In this document: positions 10,901 through 22,557 of the stretch, piece after piece
Numbering within the stretch: position 1 is the first letter of the stretch
How the letters are laid out: each line of letters opens with the position of its first letter
Assembly (NCBI GenBank): GCA_963662175.1
Contig: OY759214.1
Coordinates: forward strand, 15,624,001 to 15,688,000
From: Aradus depressus
Lineage: Eukaryota > Arthropoda > Insecta > Hemiptera > Aradidae
Length of the DNA: 64,000 bases
Reading direction: 5' to 3'
Notes under the pieces: generated by a model
Databases searched by the model: none
Seen by the model: the letters and a program-made list of their open reading frames with translations, nothing else
Told to the model about the DNA's origin: nothing
Made by a program: the position numbers and the translations under genes

Positions 10901-12165
10901 CTGAAAAAAATGTAAACATTATGTTAGTTTTCACCGATTCAAGCGTGCCCTTATATAAGGCCAATTTAATTTTAAAAAGTCGTTTTGTGTATTTATGTGA
11001 TAAATGAGAACATCACATGAGGTATTGAGGACGAGCTGGATAATGGTCAAGTTGTGGAGCACATAGAGGTAAATCATCAATTACTATGTCTAAGTACTCC
11101 CATAGTCATTATCCGATTTGCTTATTGTAGGTTTCTACCTGACCATGTCATCTACCTCTCGTATATGCCACTATGGAGGCTTTAAGATTACATTTTTGAA
11201 CTAAAGAGATTTTAGAGAATAGGGTGGAAATTACCACTGTTAACAAGAACATTGCTACATTAGCCGGATCAATGGAACAATGAACTATTTTCTGAAAACC
11301 GCGAAGCAAGGTGCTCTCTAACTCAAAATGCGACTTCAGATGCAGGAAACCTTGGTTTAATAACAGAAAAATAATAATTATTTTATTTTATTCAACGACC
11401 TAGAACATAGGGAGAAAATAGTAGTTTAATAAATAATATCTCGAATATCTGCAAGAAGGCGGCTTCATTGCAGTGGACACTTGCCACAGGCTTGTTCAGA
11501 TCCAATCGTAGATTTTAGTAATATTAGTTTTAAATATGAAAAACAGAAACATAATGGATCAGAGATTGGCCTTTAAAACTTCCGAAATTTATAAGAAAGC
11601 TCTCCCTCTATTGGCATCACTTAGAGGGGATTGCCCCTTCCGACAAGTTGAAGGACTCAGAACGAGTACACTAAGGAAGGCGGAACCTAGCAGATTGAAG
11701 AAATAACCCCACAGTTGATGACGAAGAAGAAAGCAATATTCAAATTAAGTCCTCGACATCTTTCGAATCGGATATTCAAAATGAACCTAGCAAAGTAGTG
11801 GCCAAACAGCTAGGAACCATGGAAAGATCCGACGAAAAAGTCTCCCTTAAAAGTACCTACATACATTGCCTTCAAAAATTTACTAGTATAACGCCAATTT
11901 CTGAAAAAATGGAAAATATAAATAATTATCAGATTAATTAAAAAAGGCTTCTGGAACCTTAACGGATATAGCACATTGTGCAGTATTCCCAGACATGTTG
12001 CTGAGGTGAAGCATGATCTGTCTGTGAGAGGCTTGGCGCTACCAGGATAGCTGGAAGATGCCAGACTGCAAGGCAAGCTCCACGGGCCTCTGGCTGGCCG
12101 CCTCTAGAAAGGGTCCTTCTGGCTTCAATGTCCTTATCACTAAAGATTATTGTTTAGTGATAGGA
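10901..12165. other. Spacer between copies E and D, mostly unidentified
   Basis: No gene was recognised. Moderately GC-rich patches at about 11460-11700 and 11960-12120 look like decayed mobile-element sequence, but no domain can be named. Confidence 0.4.
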
Positions 12166-12169
12166 CAAG

Positions 12170-12485
12170 ATGGCGGCGGTAGCTCAGAGGTAGCCTGCTA
12201 GCCTACTGAACTCAAGATCGCGAGTTCCAAACCCAGACGAGGCCCTTACGTTTTTTATCCGGGAGGTAAAAATCTGTAGCACGCCGTCCTTCGGATGGGA
12301 CATTAAGGGATGGTCCCAAGGCTGTGCGGTGAAAGGTACTCGTTAAAGACCCCTACCTTAAGTAACTAAACTTGGATAGGCAAAATTTAGAACTCCAACA
12401 GTAGAGCTGACAGAAAAAAGATAAGTGCATTGGGTGCTTAGGTCACTAGGTGTACACACCAGCCCTCCCAATACATCTATCTAGT
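12170..12485 (+). mobile_element. tRNA-derived SINE, divergent copy
   Basis: It starts with a tRNA-like head (GGCGGTAGCTCAGAGG, A-box like) and a degenerate B box (GAGTTCCAAACC). The family core follows: GCACGCCGTCCTTCGGATGG, then GACATTAAGGGATGGTCCC and ACTCGTTAAAGACCCC. The 3' part differs from other copies. Confidence 0.75.
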
Positions 12486-12569
12486 CTATCTAGTGAGAGG
12501 ATATTTCTACTGTAAATCATGTAAAGGGAATAATTTCCAAATAGAACTATAATGATTTATGGGTCTGGT

Positions 12570-12745
12570 CACTGTAATTCAAACTGGGTGGGGATTTCAA
12601 CGCCCGAATTGGCAACTTGAATATAGGTTCGAGGTTCTAGGATGTCTTTGGACGAGCTACTGAAACATGAGAGGACCCTCCAGGTCTGCTTGAGGTCATG
12701 AAGTCTTTCGGACTTTCCTCCTGTGATGGTCGCTCCTTGAATGAT
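12570..12745 (+). pseudogene. LINE endonuclease fragment
   Basis: The reading GGDFNARIGNLN at about 12590-12625 matches the conserved GDFNARxG motif of LINE apurinic endonucleases. A degenerate LLEVMKSFGLSSCDGRSLND reading follows. No reverse transcriptase follows, so this is a truncated relic of a LINE different from the one at 24-28 kb. Confidence 0.6.
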
Positions 12746-13859
12746 AAACTGTAGGAAATTTACAATGTAAATTGGCGTTAATATTAGATTTGTCCCCGAA
12801 TATATACTATATGCTCGAAGTATATAATAATTTTATCAAAACTATGATTGAAGCTATGGAAAACACAGGGGCTTTATATAAAAAAGTTCATTCACATTCA
12901 GGGGAAAAAAAAAAATTAACGATTATGCATAACCGTTATCCATCGATTGTTTTATTGCCAAAAAATAAGTTTCAAATAAAAGTATAAATATTTTTTCAAG
13001 GTTGCCTTTAGAGAATATTTTGTATAAATATATCTTAAATTAAAACAAGAATATATTTTTGTAGGCCCTGGCAGGCCGACCTCCTGACGATCCAAGGAGA
13101 CCTTAACTGTAGGGACGGGGAAGGGGATAATTGGGGAGAACTTACGCCGACTTGTACTTCTAATACCCTGTTTATTGTATACATACATATATATATTTAA
13201 TACAAACTACACTATATATGTATCTAATTATACCAACTATACCTAGATTCCCTAATGAGTATTACCTAACAAAAGAACACGCTTAGCCCTTAGCAGTTCC
13301 CCTTACCCTATTACAAAACTAATGGATTGGAGAGTGGCCCACCCCCAGCTCACCTAAAGCTGCCCCAGAGGCTTCTATAGTATCTGCGACCACTTACCGG
13401 TCACCCGTAACAGCAACCGCCAGGCAGAAATCTTGTTTCGTTCTTTCTATTGACTGCCTAGGTTTTTTTGCTAGAGGTGAGCTAAGGTGGCCGGGAACAG
13501 CTGCCATGCACGTCCGCCGGGCTCTCCAACTAGTCTAATTATTACAACTAGTCTCTTACATAATTAAAAACCACTGTGTCTATTCTGTCACACTACATTT
13601 TTATAATCTAAAAAGTAAAACATTTGCAATGTAAACAACTTGAAAGAAATGACAATTCAGAGTATCTGTAATAGCTATCAGAGAGTGGGAACTTTTCTAT
13701 CAATTTTCTATTGATAAACAATGTTTTGTTTTTTCAATCTAGAACTAGATAGTGTTCATCGACTTGAATAGAGCTATCGAATGGTTCAACCACAAGAAGC
13801 TGTGGATGAAACACCAGGGAATATATGGGAAACTGCTAAAATCAATTAAAAAATATATT
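12746..13859. other. Spacer downstream of copy D
   Basis: No gene was recognised. A GC-richer patch at about 13065-13540 of unknown nature is present. An AATAAA on the - strand near 13167, about 690 nt after the stop of copy D, is the nearest candidate poly(A) signal I noted. Confidence 0.45.
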
Positions 13860-15292
13860 TTACTGATGGGAAATATTTTGATTGTTCCAACTTGAATCAT
13901 GGTGCATTTTTATAATATCCGCAGCTTTTTCTGCAATCATAATGGTTGGAGCATTCGTATTACTCCTTGTTATGTAGGGAATTACTGACGAATCGATTAC
14001 TCTCAGATTCTTAAAACGCTTTACCATAAGTTCTGGATTTACTACAGCTAGAGGATCGTTTTCGGGGCCCATTTTGGCTGTACCAACTGGATGATTTAAT
14101 GATATCGTATAATGTTCTATAACGCATTTAATGAATATATTTCGATGCAGTTTGTCACATATGGGCTGGCCCTCAGTGTATAGTTTTGGCGAATATTTTT
14201 TCATAGTCGGGGTATTCATGTAGTCAAAGACAATCTCTAAACCTTTATAAATTGTTTCAAATTCAATTTCTTCGGATAAATAATTGGGATCGATGAGTGG
14301 TTGTTTTTGTGGATTTGTACTGTTTAGTCGCACAGAGCCCACACTCGTAGGATGTAGCAAAACTACTCCGATTGGTATGATTTGCCTATGCTGTGGCCGT
14401 TCATACTCGGGAACAAAATGAGTAAAAAGGAACATAAGGCTTGGTGGAGCCGCGACAGCGAAGGGATTCAAAAAGGCTACTCTATCCTCACAATTGCTGG
14501 TTAAGGGTCCTGTTCTGTCTCGGGCATATTTATTTATGGCTTCATTTGTTTTCCAAACATCTGTCGTTAGAGTGAGGTTTTGATTGATTTCGAAGTTTAT
14601 GAGTATGGCAGGATGATCCTGCAGATGCTTCCCAACTGGTAAATTTGAAATAACCTTTATTCCATGTCTCCTAAGTTCCTCTTGGGGTCCAATACCAGAC
14701 AACATAAGTAGTTTTGGAGTGTTTATTGCCCCTGCGGAAATGATCACCTCCTTTCTGGCTTGGACTGTATATATTTGACCATTTCTCCTGTACGATACTC
14801 CAGTAGCAGTATTGTTGAACTCAGCAAGATCAATCTTTTCTACGAAGGATCTTTTGATTACAGTAAGATTTTTTCTCTTCCTAATAGGATTCAAATAGGC
14901 TGTAGAAGCACTTTCCCTAGATCCACGGTTTATCGTTAACTGAGGGTAGTCAATGCCAGTTTGATTTTCGCCATTATAGTCTTCTCTCTCACGCCAACCT
15001 AGTTCTTGACCTGCTCTGATGAACTCCTCTGATAGTAATGTCCGCCATCGGGGATATTGAACGTTTAGTGGTCCTTTAGTTCCATGATATTTTGAAGATG
15101 CTAAAGTTGGCTCCGTGTTATTTTCTGCTTTAATAAAGTACGGCAGTACATCGTTATAACTCCAACCATCATTTCCTAGCTGAGCCCATTCATCGTAATC
15201 CTTTCTGTTTCCTCGAACGTAGTTCATGACATTAATAGTACTTGATCCGCCCATGACATGACCTTGGGGGTAGTAGCATGTTCCGTTCCTAC
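13860..15292 (-). CDS. GMC oxidoreductase, terminal exon copy D (intact)
   Basis: An open exon of 476 codons. The acceptor TTTTTTTTTCAG is followed by GT AGG AAC, giving GRNGTCYYPQGHVMGGSSTIN after splicing. It has signature 2 GAINTPKLLMLSGIG, the variable patch AILINFEIN after LQDHP, LNHPVGTAKMGPE with the catalytic His, and SNTNAPTIMIAEK with the presumed catalytic Asn. Relative to copy E the insert YNGENQ is preceded by GWRERED, one codon longer, a feature shared with B and C. It has no FAD-binding N-terminus of its own. Confidence 0.9.
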
Positions 15293-16298
15293 CTGAAAAA
15301 AAAAACGTAAAACTTATGTTAATTTACCCCAAACCAAGCGTGCTCTTATATTAGGTCAATTAAAATTTTTAAACTTTTACATTAATATTATTGTGTATTT
15401 ATACAAGTTTATAATATTTGATAGAAATATTTTCTGCCGCTGTATTACAGGAAACGCTTCATCTTATGTTTTGTTTTTGTAACTCATTCCGGTCTTTAGA
15501 AACTAACTACAAGCTCATATCGCCTACTACCAGAGCGCTCTTTCTTCACTCCGGTGGACTTGAGCCGCACTGTGGAAGTCCTAAATGTTGCCTCCCTAGG
15601 TTTATCTAGCTCGGATAGGGATCTTTAACGAGGAATACCTGACATCACTTCATCTTAAAATGGAAAAGATGTATGTTTGACGATTAGTAGAACGAAAATT
15701 ATTTTAGTGTAGTGTAATATGTTTTTTCTTTCTGACTTTTCAAGCATACATAAACATAATAATATTCAACATAAAATACATATAGATTGGAAAAAAGACA
15801 CATCCCATCATTTATACCGAGTTAGTTCCAGCAGAGCTGTCTGATATTCAATATTAAACCGGCAGTTCGATATATTGGTTCTCAATCAAGGTAAACATAT
15901 AATGTCGTCTGACAATTAAAAAATGAATAAATACTACTTTATTAATCGAGCTTTTATTAATGGTGCTGTAATAACAAGGTGGACACAGGAAGCGAGATAT
16001 TATTCAAACAAAGACATCACTTATATGCTTCAAAACATTATTCAGTTGTTATGGTGTGTTTGAGGTCCTCAAACATTTGACAATGTCTAGGTTTTAGTCT
16101 CCCATCTGGTGTTTTTGTAACAGAATATTGTGTACTTGTCTACCCTTTATATGTTAGGGATGTCTTTTATTTCGCGATTGATTTGCTGATTACAATGCTG
16201 CTTGCGTGCAATGCTTCAATGCTGGGTAATACTGCTGGAGTGCGATGTCTGGCAAAAAAGCTACGAACTGGGAAGATTCAATTGTAAGCAGAAAGACT
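15293..16298 (-). other. Spacer with SINE fragment and 3' UTR-like block of copy C
   Basis: At about 15490-15640 lies a truncated SINE tail (- strand), also found at 18920-19090. From about 15920 to 16298 the sequence is nearly identical to that downstream of copy B (19310-19708) and related to that after copy A (22100-22557). On the - strand it holds AATAAA signals near 15950 and 15965, about 340 nt after the stop of copy C, so it is probably the 3' UTR of copy C. Confidence 0.65.
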
Positions 16299-17704
16299 CT
16301 ACTTGAAACCGTGGCGCCGTTTAATAATATCAGCTGTTTTCTCTGCAATCATAATGGTAGGAGCGTTCGTATTACTCCTTGTTATGTAGGGCATTACTGA
16401 GGAATCGATTACTCTCAGATTCTTAAAACGCTTTACCATAAGTTCTGGATTTACTACAGCTAGAGGATCGTTTTCGGGGCCCATTTTGGCTGTACCAACT
16501 GGATGATTGAATGATATCGTATACTGTTCTATAACGCATTTAATGAATATATTTCTAGGCAGTTTATTACATATGGGCTGGTACTCAGTGTATAGTTTTG
16601 GCAAATATTTTTTCATGGTTGGGGTATTCATGTAGTCAAAGACAATCTCTAAACTTTTATAAATTGTTTCAAATTCAATTTCTTCGGATAAATAATTGGG
16701 ATTGATGACTGGTTGTACTTGTGGATTTGTACTGTTTAGTCGCACAGAGCCCACACTCGTAGGATGTAGCAAAACTACTCCGATTGGTATGATTTGCCTA
16801 TGCTGTGGCCGCTCATACTCGGGAACAAAATGAGTAAAAATAAACATAATGCTTGGTGGAGCCGCGACAGCGAAGGGATTCAAAAACGCTACTCTATCCT
16901 CACTATTGCTGGTTAAGGGTCCTTTTCTGTCTCGGGCATATTTTATGATGGCTTCATTTGTTTTCCAAACGTCTGTCGTAAGAGTGAGGTTCCGATTGAT
17001 TTCGAAGGCAATAGTTACACCAGGATGATCCTGCAGATGCTTCCCAACTGGTAAATTTGATATAACCTTTATTCCATGTCTCCTAAGTTCCTCTTGGGGT
17101 CCAATACCAGACAACATAAGTAGTTTTGGAGTGTTTATTGCCCCTGCAGAAATGATCACGTCCTTTCTTGCTTGGACGGTATATATTCGATCATTTCTCC
17201 TGTACGATACTCCAGTAGCAATATTGTAGAACTCAGCAAGATCAATCTTTTCTACGAAGGATCTTTTGATTACTGTAAGATTTTTCCTCTTTCTAATAGG
17301 ATTCAAATAGGCTTTTGATGCACTTTCCCTAGATCCACCGTTTATCGTTAACTGAGGGTAGTCAATACCAGTTTGATTTTCGCCATTATAGTCTTCTTCC
17401 TCACGCCAACCTAGTTCTTGACCTGCTGTCATGAACTCCTCTGATAGTAATGTCCGCCATCTGGGATATTGAACGTTTAGTGGTCCTTTTGTTCCATGAT
17501 ATTTTGAAGATGCTAAAGTTGGCTCCGTGTTATTTTCTGCTTTCATAAAGTACGGCAGTACGTCTTTATAACTCCAACCATCATTTCCAAGCTGAACCCA
17601 TTCATCGTAATCCTTTCTGTTGCCTCGAACGTAGTTCATAACATTAATGGTGCTTGACCCGCCCATGACATGACCTTGGGGGTAGTAGCATGTTCCGTTC
17701 CTAC
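16299..17704 (-). CDS. GMC oxidoreductase, terminal exon copy C (intact)
   Basis: An open exon of 467 codons after TTTTTTTTCAG, beginning GT AGG AAC as in copy D. It has GHVMGGSSTIN, GAINTPKLLMLSGIG, FNHPVGTAKMGPE and SNTNAPTIMIAEK, all expected residues present. With shared exons 1 and 2 the protein would be about 577 residues. The five-residue patch after LQDHP reads GVTIA, shared with copy A and not with its closest overall relative B, a sign of gene conversion. It is the first apparently functional copy met by a transcript from the shared exons. Confidence 0.9.
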
Positions 17705-18079
17705 CTGAAAAAAAACGTAAAACTTATTTTAATTTACTTCAAAGTAAGCGTGCTCTTGTAATAGGCCAATTAAAATTGTTAAACTCTTACATTAATATTA
17801 TTGCGTATTTATACAAGTTTATAATATTTGATAGAAATATTTTCTGCCGATGTATTACAGGAAACGCTTCATCTTATGTTTTGTTTTTGTAACTTATGTA
17901 CAGCGTAGAAACAAAATAACATTCAACGAAGGAACAAAAACACAAATGCTCGGATCACATGAAACTTAGTTCATTGGGGAGGTCCTTGAACATTTGATAG
18001 AGTCGAGGTGTTATGTTCGAATGCATTATAGTCGTATAATGCTCGTAGATTCATTGACATAGTTCATATCGCATTGTAA
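17705..18079. other. Spacer upstream of copy C
   Basis: AT-rich sequence just upstream of copy C, similar to that upstream of copy D (15293-15480), which marks the duplicated unit. No N-terminal GMC exon was found here. Confidence 0.55.
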
Positions 18080-18560
18080 TTTGAAAATCATTATGAAGGA
18101 TTATGTTGATTTGAATCATCACTCGTTTTTATTATATCAGCACCTTTCTCTACAACCAAGACGATAGGATTTCTTATTGGCCGTTCGTTTGTACTGCTTT
18201 ACTGAAGATACAACTCTCCTCGGTTTCTTAAAACACATCACCATAATTTCTATACTCACAGCAGCTAGAGTATCCTTTTCAGAACCTGTTTCCACGTTCT
18301 AACCATTTTTATCCTAATTATTATACATAGGTGCATGCATTATTAACGACTTTAAAAAAAAATTCACATCTTATTCTTGAGCCATACACTGTTTAAAAAA
18401 AAGCTTGGTAGCAAGCCCATTACAATATATGCTGATGAGACTCTTAATTGGAACCTTGGTGTCTTTAAAGAACATCAGCTGCATTCTCTGCAATCATGTT
18501 GGTAGAAGCATAAGTACCCCTTGGTACGTAGGGCAAGACTGATGCGTCGATCACCCTTAG
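18080..18560 (-). pseudogene. Two GMC terminal-exon relics
   Basis: The segment 18080-18310 matches the relic at 5040-5340. The segment 18430-18560 matches the end of copies F and A (a decayed version of their final residues) and then breaks off into AT-rich sequence. The order and spacing copy the relic-plus-F arrangement at 5.0-5.6 kb, so a block of both was duplicated and then truncated. Confidence 0.7.
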
Positions 18561-19708
18561 ATCAGTGTATATAATTAACTAATGTACATTATTAACTCGT
18601 ATATTAGTGTATATAATTAATATTATTTTTTTTTTTTCCGGCTTAGGACAGGAAGCATTTATTTTCCACATGTTCAACCTTGCGGTATTACATGTTATTG
18701 TACAAAATTCAACTAAATATTACTTATGTATATGAATCTACGAAATGGTAAACAACAGTTTTTTTTTTTTTCAATATTAATAAAAAAAGTACCTAAGTTT
18801 AGAAACAAAAAAAAATAATAATAAGTAAATAAATATTAATTATATTATTTCTGTAATATTGATAGAAACATTCCCTGCCGCTCCTATATTATAGAAAACG
18901 CTTCATATTACGTTTTATTTTTCACGGCTCATGCTCAAGCTATAACTGCAAGCTCGTATTGCCTTTTACCAGAGCGTTCTTTCGTCGCCCTCGTGGACAT
19001 GAGCACGACTTTAGAAGTCCAAAATGTTGCTTCCCTAGGTTTAGCTAGCTCGGATAGGAATCTTTAACGAGGAATGCCTGACACCACTTCATCTTAAAAT
19101 GGAAAAGATGTATGTTTGACGATTAGTAGAACGAAAAGTATTTTAGTGTAGTGTAATATGTTTTTGTTTCTGACTTTTCAAGCATACATAAACATAATAA
19201 TATTCAACATAAAATACATATAGATTGGGAAACAGACAGATCCCTTCATTTATACCGAGTTAGTTCCAGCAGAGCGATATATTGGTTCTCAATCAAGGTA
19301 AACATATAATGTCGTCTGACAATTAAAAAATGAATAAATACTACTTTATTAATCGAGCTTTTATTAATGGTGCTGTAATAACAAGGTGGACACAGAAAAC
19401 GAGATATTATTCAAACAAAGACTTCACTTATATTCTTCAAAACATTATTCAGTTCTTATGGTGCGTTTCAGGTCCTCAAACATTTGACAATGTCTAGGTT
19501 TTAGTCTCCCATATGGTGTTTTTGTAGCAGAATATTGTGTACTTCTTGTCTACCCTTTATATGTTAGGGATGTCTTTTATTTCGCGATTGATTTGCTGAT
19601 TACAATGCTGCTTGCGTGCAATGCTTCAATGCTGGGTAATACTGCTGGAGTGCGATGTCTGGCAAAAAAGCTACGAACTGGGAAGATTCAATTGTAAGCA
19701 GAAAGACT
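18561..19708 (-). other. Spacer with duplicated SINE fragment and 3' UTR of copy B
   Basis: 18600-18840 is simple AT-rich sequence with T runs. 18840-19200 repeats the block at 15420-15760, including a truncated SINE tail. 19310-19708 is nearly identical to the region after copy C and contains AATAAA signals on the - strand near 19350. Confidence 0.65.
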
Positions 19709-21057
19709 CTACTTGAAACCGTGGCGCCGTTTAATAATATCAGCTGTTTTCTCTGCAATCATAATGGTAGGAGCACTTCTTGTTATATAGGGCATTACTG
19801 AGGAATCGATTACTCTCAGATTCTTAAAACGCTTTACCATAAGTTCTGGATTTACTACAGCTAGAGGATCGTTTTCGGGGCCCATTTTGGCTGTTCCAAC
19901 TGGATGATTGAATGATATCGTATACTGTTCTATAACGCATTTAATGAATATATTTCTAGGCAGTTTATTACATATGGGCTGTTCCTTCGTATAAAGTTTT
20001 GGAGAATATTTTTTCATAGTCGGGGTATTCATGTAGTCAAAGACAGTCTCTAAACCTTTATAAATGGTTTCAAACTCAATTTCTTCGGATAAATAATTGG
20101 GATCGATGAGTGGTTGTTCTTGTGGATTTGTACTGTTCAGTCGCACAGAGCCCACACTCGTAGGATGTAGCAAAACTACTCCGATTGGTATGATTTGCCT
20201 ATGCTGTGGCCGCTCATACGCGGGAACAAAATGAGTAAAATAGAACATAAGGCTTGGTGGAGCTGCGGCATCAAACGGATTCACGAACGCGAACTCATCC
20301 TCGCTGTTGCTAGTTAATGGACCTCTACGGTCTCGGGCATATTTAATAATGGCTTCGTTTGTTTTCCAAACGTCTGTCGTAAGAGTGAGGTTCCGATTGA
20401 TTTCGAAGTTTATGAATATGGCAGGATGATCCTGCAGGTGCTTCCCAACTGGTAAATTTGATATAACCTTTATTCCATGTCTCCTAAGTTCCTCTTGGGG
20501 TCCAATACCAGACAACATAAGTAGTTTTGGAGAGTTTATTGCCCCTGCGGAAATGATCACCTCCTTTCTGACTTTGACTGTATATATTCGATCATTTCTC
20601 CTGTACGATACTCCAGTAGCAATATTGTAGAACTCAGCAAGATCAATCTTTTCTACGAAGAATCTTTTGATTACTGTAAGATTTTTCCTCTTCCTAATAG
20701 GATTCAAATAGGCTTTTGAAGCACTTTCCCTAGATCCACCGTTCATCGTTAACTGAGGATGGTCAATACCAGTTTGATTTTCGTCATTATAGTCTTCTTC
20801 CTCACGCCAACCTAGTTCTTGACCTGCTCTGATGAACTCCTCTGATAGCGATGTCCGCCATCGGGGATATTGAACGTTTAGTGGTCCTTTAGTTCCATGA
20901 TATTTTGAAGATGCTAAAGTTGGCTCCGTGTTATTTTCTGCTTTAATAAAGTACGGCAGTACGTCTTTATAACTCCAACCATAATTCCCAAGCTGAGCCC
21001 ATTCATCGTAATCTTCTCTGTTACCTCGAACGTAGTTCATAACATTAATGGTACTTG
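19709..21057 (-). pseudogene. GMC terminal exon copy B, no acceptor, no catalytic Asn
   Basis: The frame is open for 443 codons and retains GAINSPKLLMLSGIG and FNHPVGTAKMGPE. Two lesions probably disable it. First, about 51 bp are missing at the 5' end compared with copy C. They span the last intron bases, the AG acceptor and the codons for RNGTCYYPQGHVMGGS. The join lies in a TGA microhomology, so a T run now runs into CAAGTACC. Using that CAAG as acceptor would shift the frame to an early TGA. Second, NTN is deleted in SNTNAPT, leaving RSAPT and removing the presumed second catalytic residue. The long frame suggests recent inactivation. Confidence 0.8.
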
Positions 21058-21229
21058 AAAAAAAAAAAAAGGTAACATGTTAGTTTTCACTAAGGTTCTA
21101 TTAGCCCAATTTAATTTTAAATCCTCATATTATAATTTTCTTGCGTCTATAATTATATTGTTTATAAAATTTGAGATACATTTTTTACCGCGGTATTATA
21201 GAATACGCTTTACGTTATCTTATTTTTTT

Positions 21230-21400
21230 ATGTCAAGCCCGGGCTTCAACTACAAGCTTATATATCCAGAGCGCTTTTTCGTTACTTTTGTGGACATGAA
21301 TCCGACTGTGGCAGTCGTAAATTTTGTCAACCCAGATTTAGTTACCTACGTAGGGTTTGTATTACCTGTTGGGTTTTTAACGAGAATACTTGAAATATTT
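21230..21400 (-). repeat. Truncated SINE tail
   Basis: The 3' part of the SINE family, with CCCGGGCTTCAACTACAAG and the GTGGACATGAATCCGACTGT block, lacking the tRNA head. A similar fragment lies at about 24070-24180. Confidence 0.6.
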
Positions 21401-21619
21401 AACTTCATCTTATAATGTAACAAATGTATTTTCGACGTCAGAGTTGAACGAATAATACATAAGTAATATAAGATGTTTTTCACTTCCAAGTAGGTTGTAG
21501 GATACAAAACAGCATTGTACACAGCTGCGAACGTTGGGTTGTTACGAGAAAAAAGTGTGTATAGCATCTGAAACTCAGAGATAAGATACCTCAGGAAAAT
21601 AACTGCGAACATTGACCGA

Positions 21620-21800
21620 GACAGGTCCAGGAACATCTGTCCGGTGTACAGCGGTCACCAAGGCGAGCATAGGAAGGAAGTTGCGTGGGAGGCGGCTTAG
21701 ATAAAAGAAGCAAAAGGTGGGGTTCGAAGATGCCCATGCAGCCCTATGGGTAAGAGAAATTGGGGCGAAGCGAGAAACGTCCGCTTGGTTCCAGCAGAGC
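21620..21800 (+). repeat. Dispersed repeat, copy 2
   Basis: Matches the repeat at 4640-4850, sharing CCCATGCAGCCCTATGGG and the GCGAGAAAC block. Unidentified element. Confidence 0.6.
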
Positions 21801-21936
21801 TGTCTGATATTCAATATTAAACCGGGAGTTCGGTATATTGGTTCTCAATCAAGGTATACATCTAAGGTCGTCGGACAATTAAAAAAATAAATAATTACTA
21901 ATGTTGATTTTTTCCAGAGATGTCTTATTTTTTCTT

Positions 21937-22041
21937 TATTCTGACAATATTTCGGGACACTGCCACGTCCCTTCTTGGTCTTGACGTTCATAGTGACCAG
22001 AAGAAGAGACGTGAAAGTGTCACGAAATATTGTCAAAAAAG
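21937..22041. repeat. Small inverted repeat with family 5 hammerhead-like cores
   Basis: Two arms around position 21990 carry the complement and the direct form of a shared motif. On the + strand (21994-22034) it reads GAC, CAGAAGA, A, a weakened stem, GAAA, TAT, T, GTC. The second core base is A where a hammerhead needs T, as in the related element at 59427-59541. Confidence 0.55.
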
Positions 22042-22099
22042 AAAAAAAGAAGACACCTCTTGAAAAAATGAACATTTCAGCATCCCATAGAAGTTTAAG

Positions 22100-22557
22100 A
22101 AACACAAATAAATACTACTTTATTAGTCGAGTATTTATTTAAGGTGCTTTAATAAAAAGATGGACACTGAAAACATGAGAAATTATTCAAACAAAGATAG
22201 GTAATATTCAAACATAGAAACAAAATATTCAAATAAAAATGAATTACGGTTCAACTAAGGGAACAAAAGCACAAAGGCATGCGAGCCTTATATGATTCAA
22301 AACATTCAGTTCTTGTGGAGGTCCTCAAACAATGGATACTGTCGAGGTTAGTCACCCGTGTAGTGTTTTTGTATAAGAATGTTGTGTACTTCTTGTCTAC
22401 CCTGTTAGGGATGTCTTCTGTTTCTCGACTGATTTACTGATTCCAGTGCTGCTTGTGTGCGGTGCGTCGATGCTGGGTATTGCTGCTGGAGTGCGATGTC
22501 TTGATGCCTGGCAAAAAAGCTACGAAATGGGAAGATTCAATCATGAGCAGGAAGACT
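22100..22557 (-). other. 3' UTR-like region of copy A
   Basis: Related to the sequence after copies B and C, with AATAAA signals on the - strand near 22120-22135. It contains the same GCTGCTTG and CTGGAGTGCGATGTCT blocks. Confidence 0.5.
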
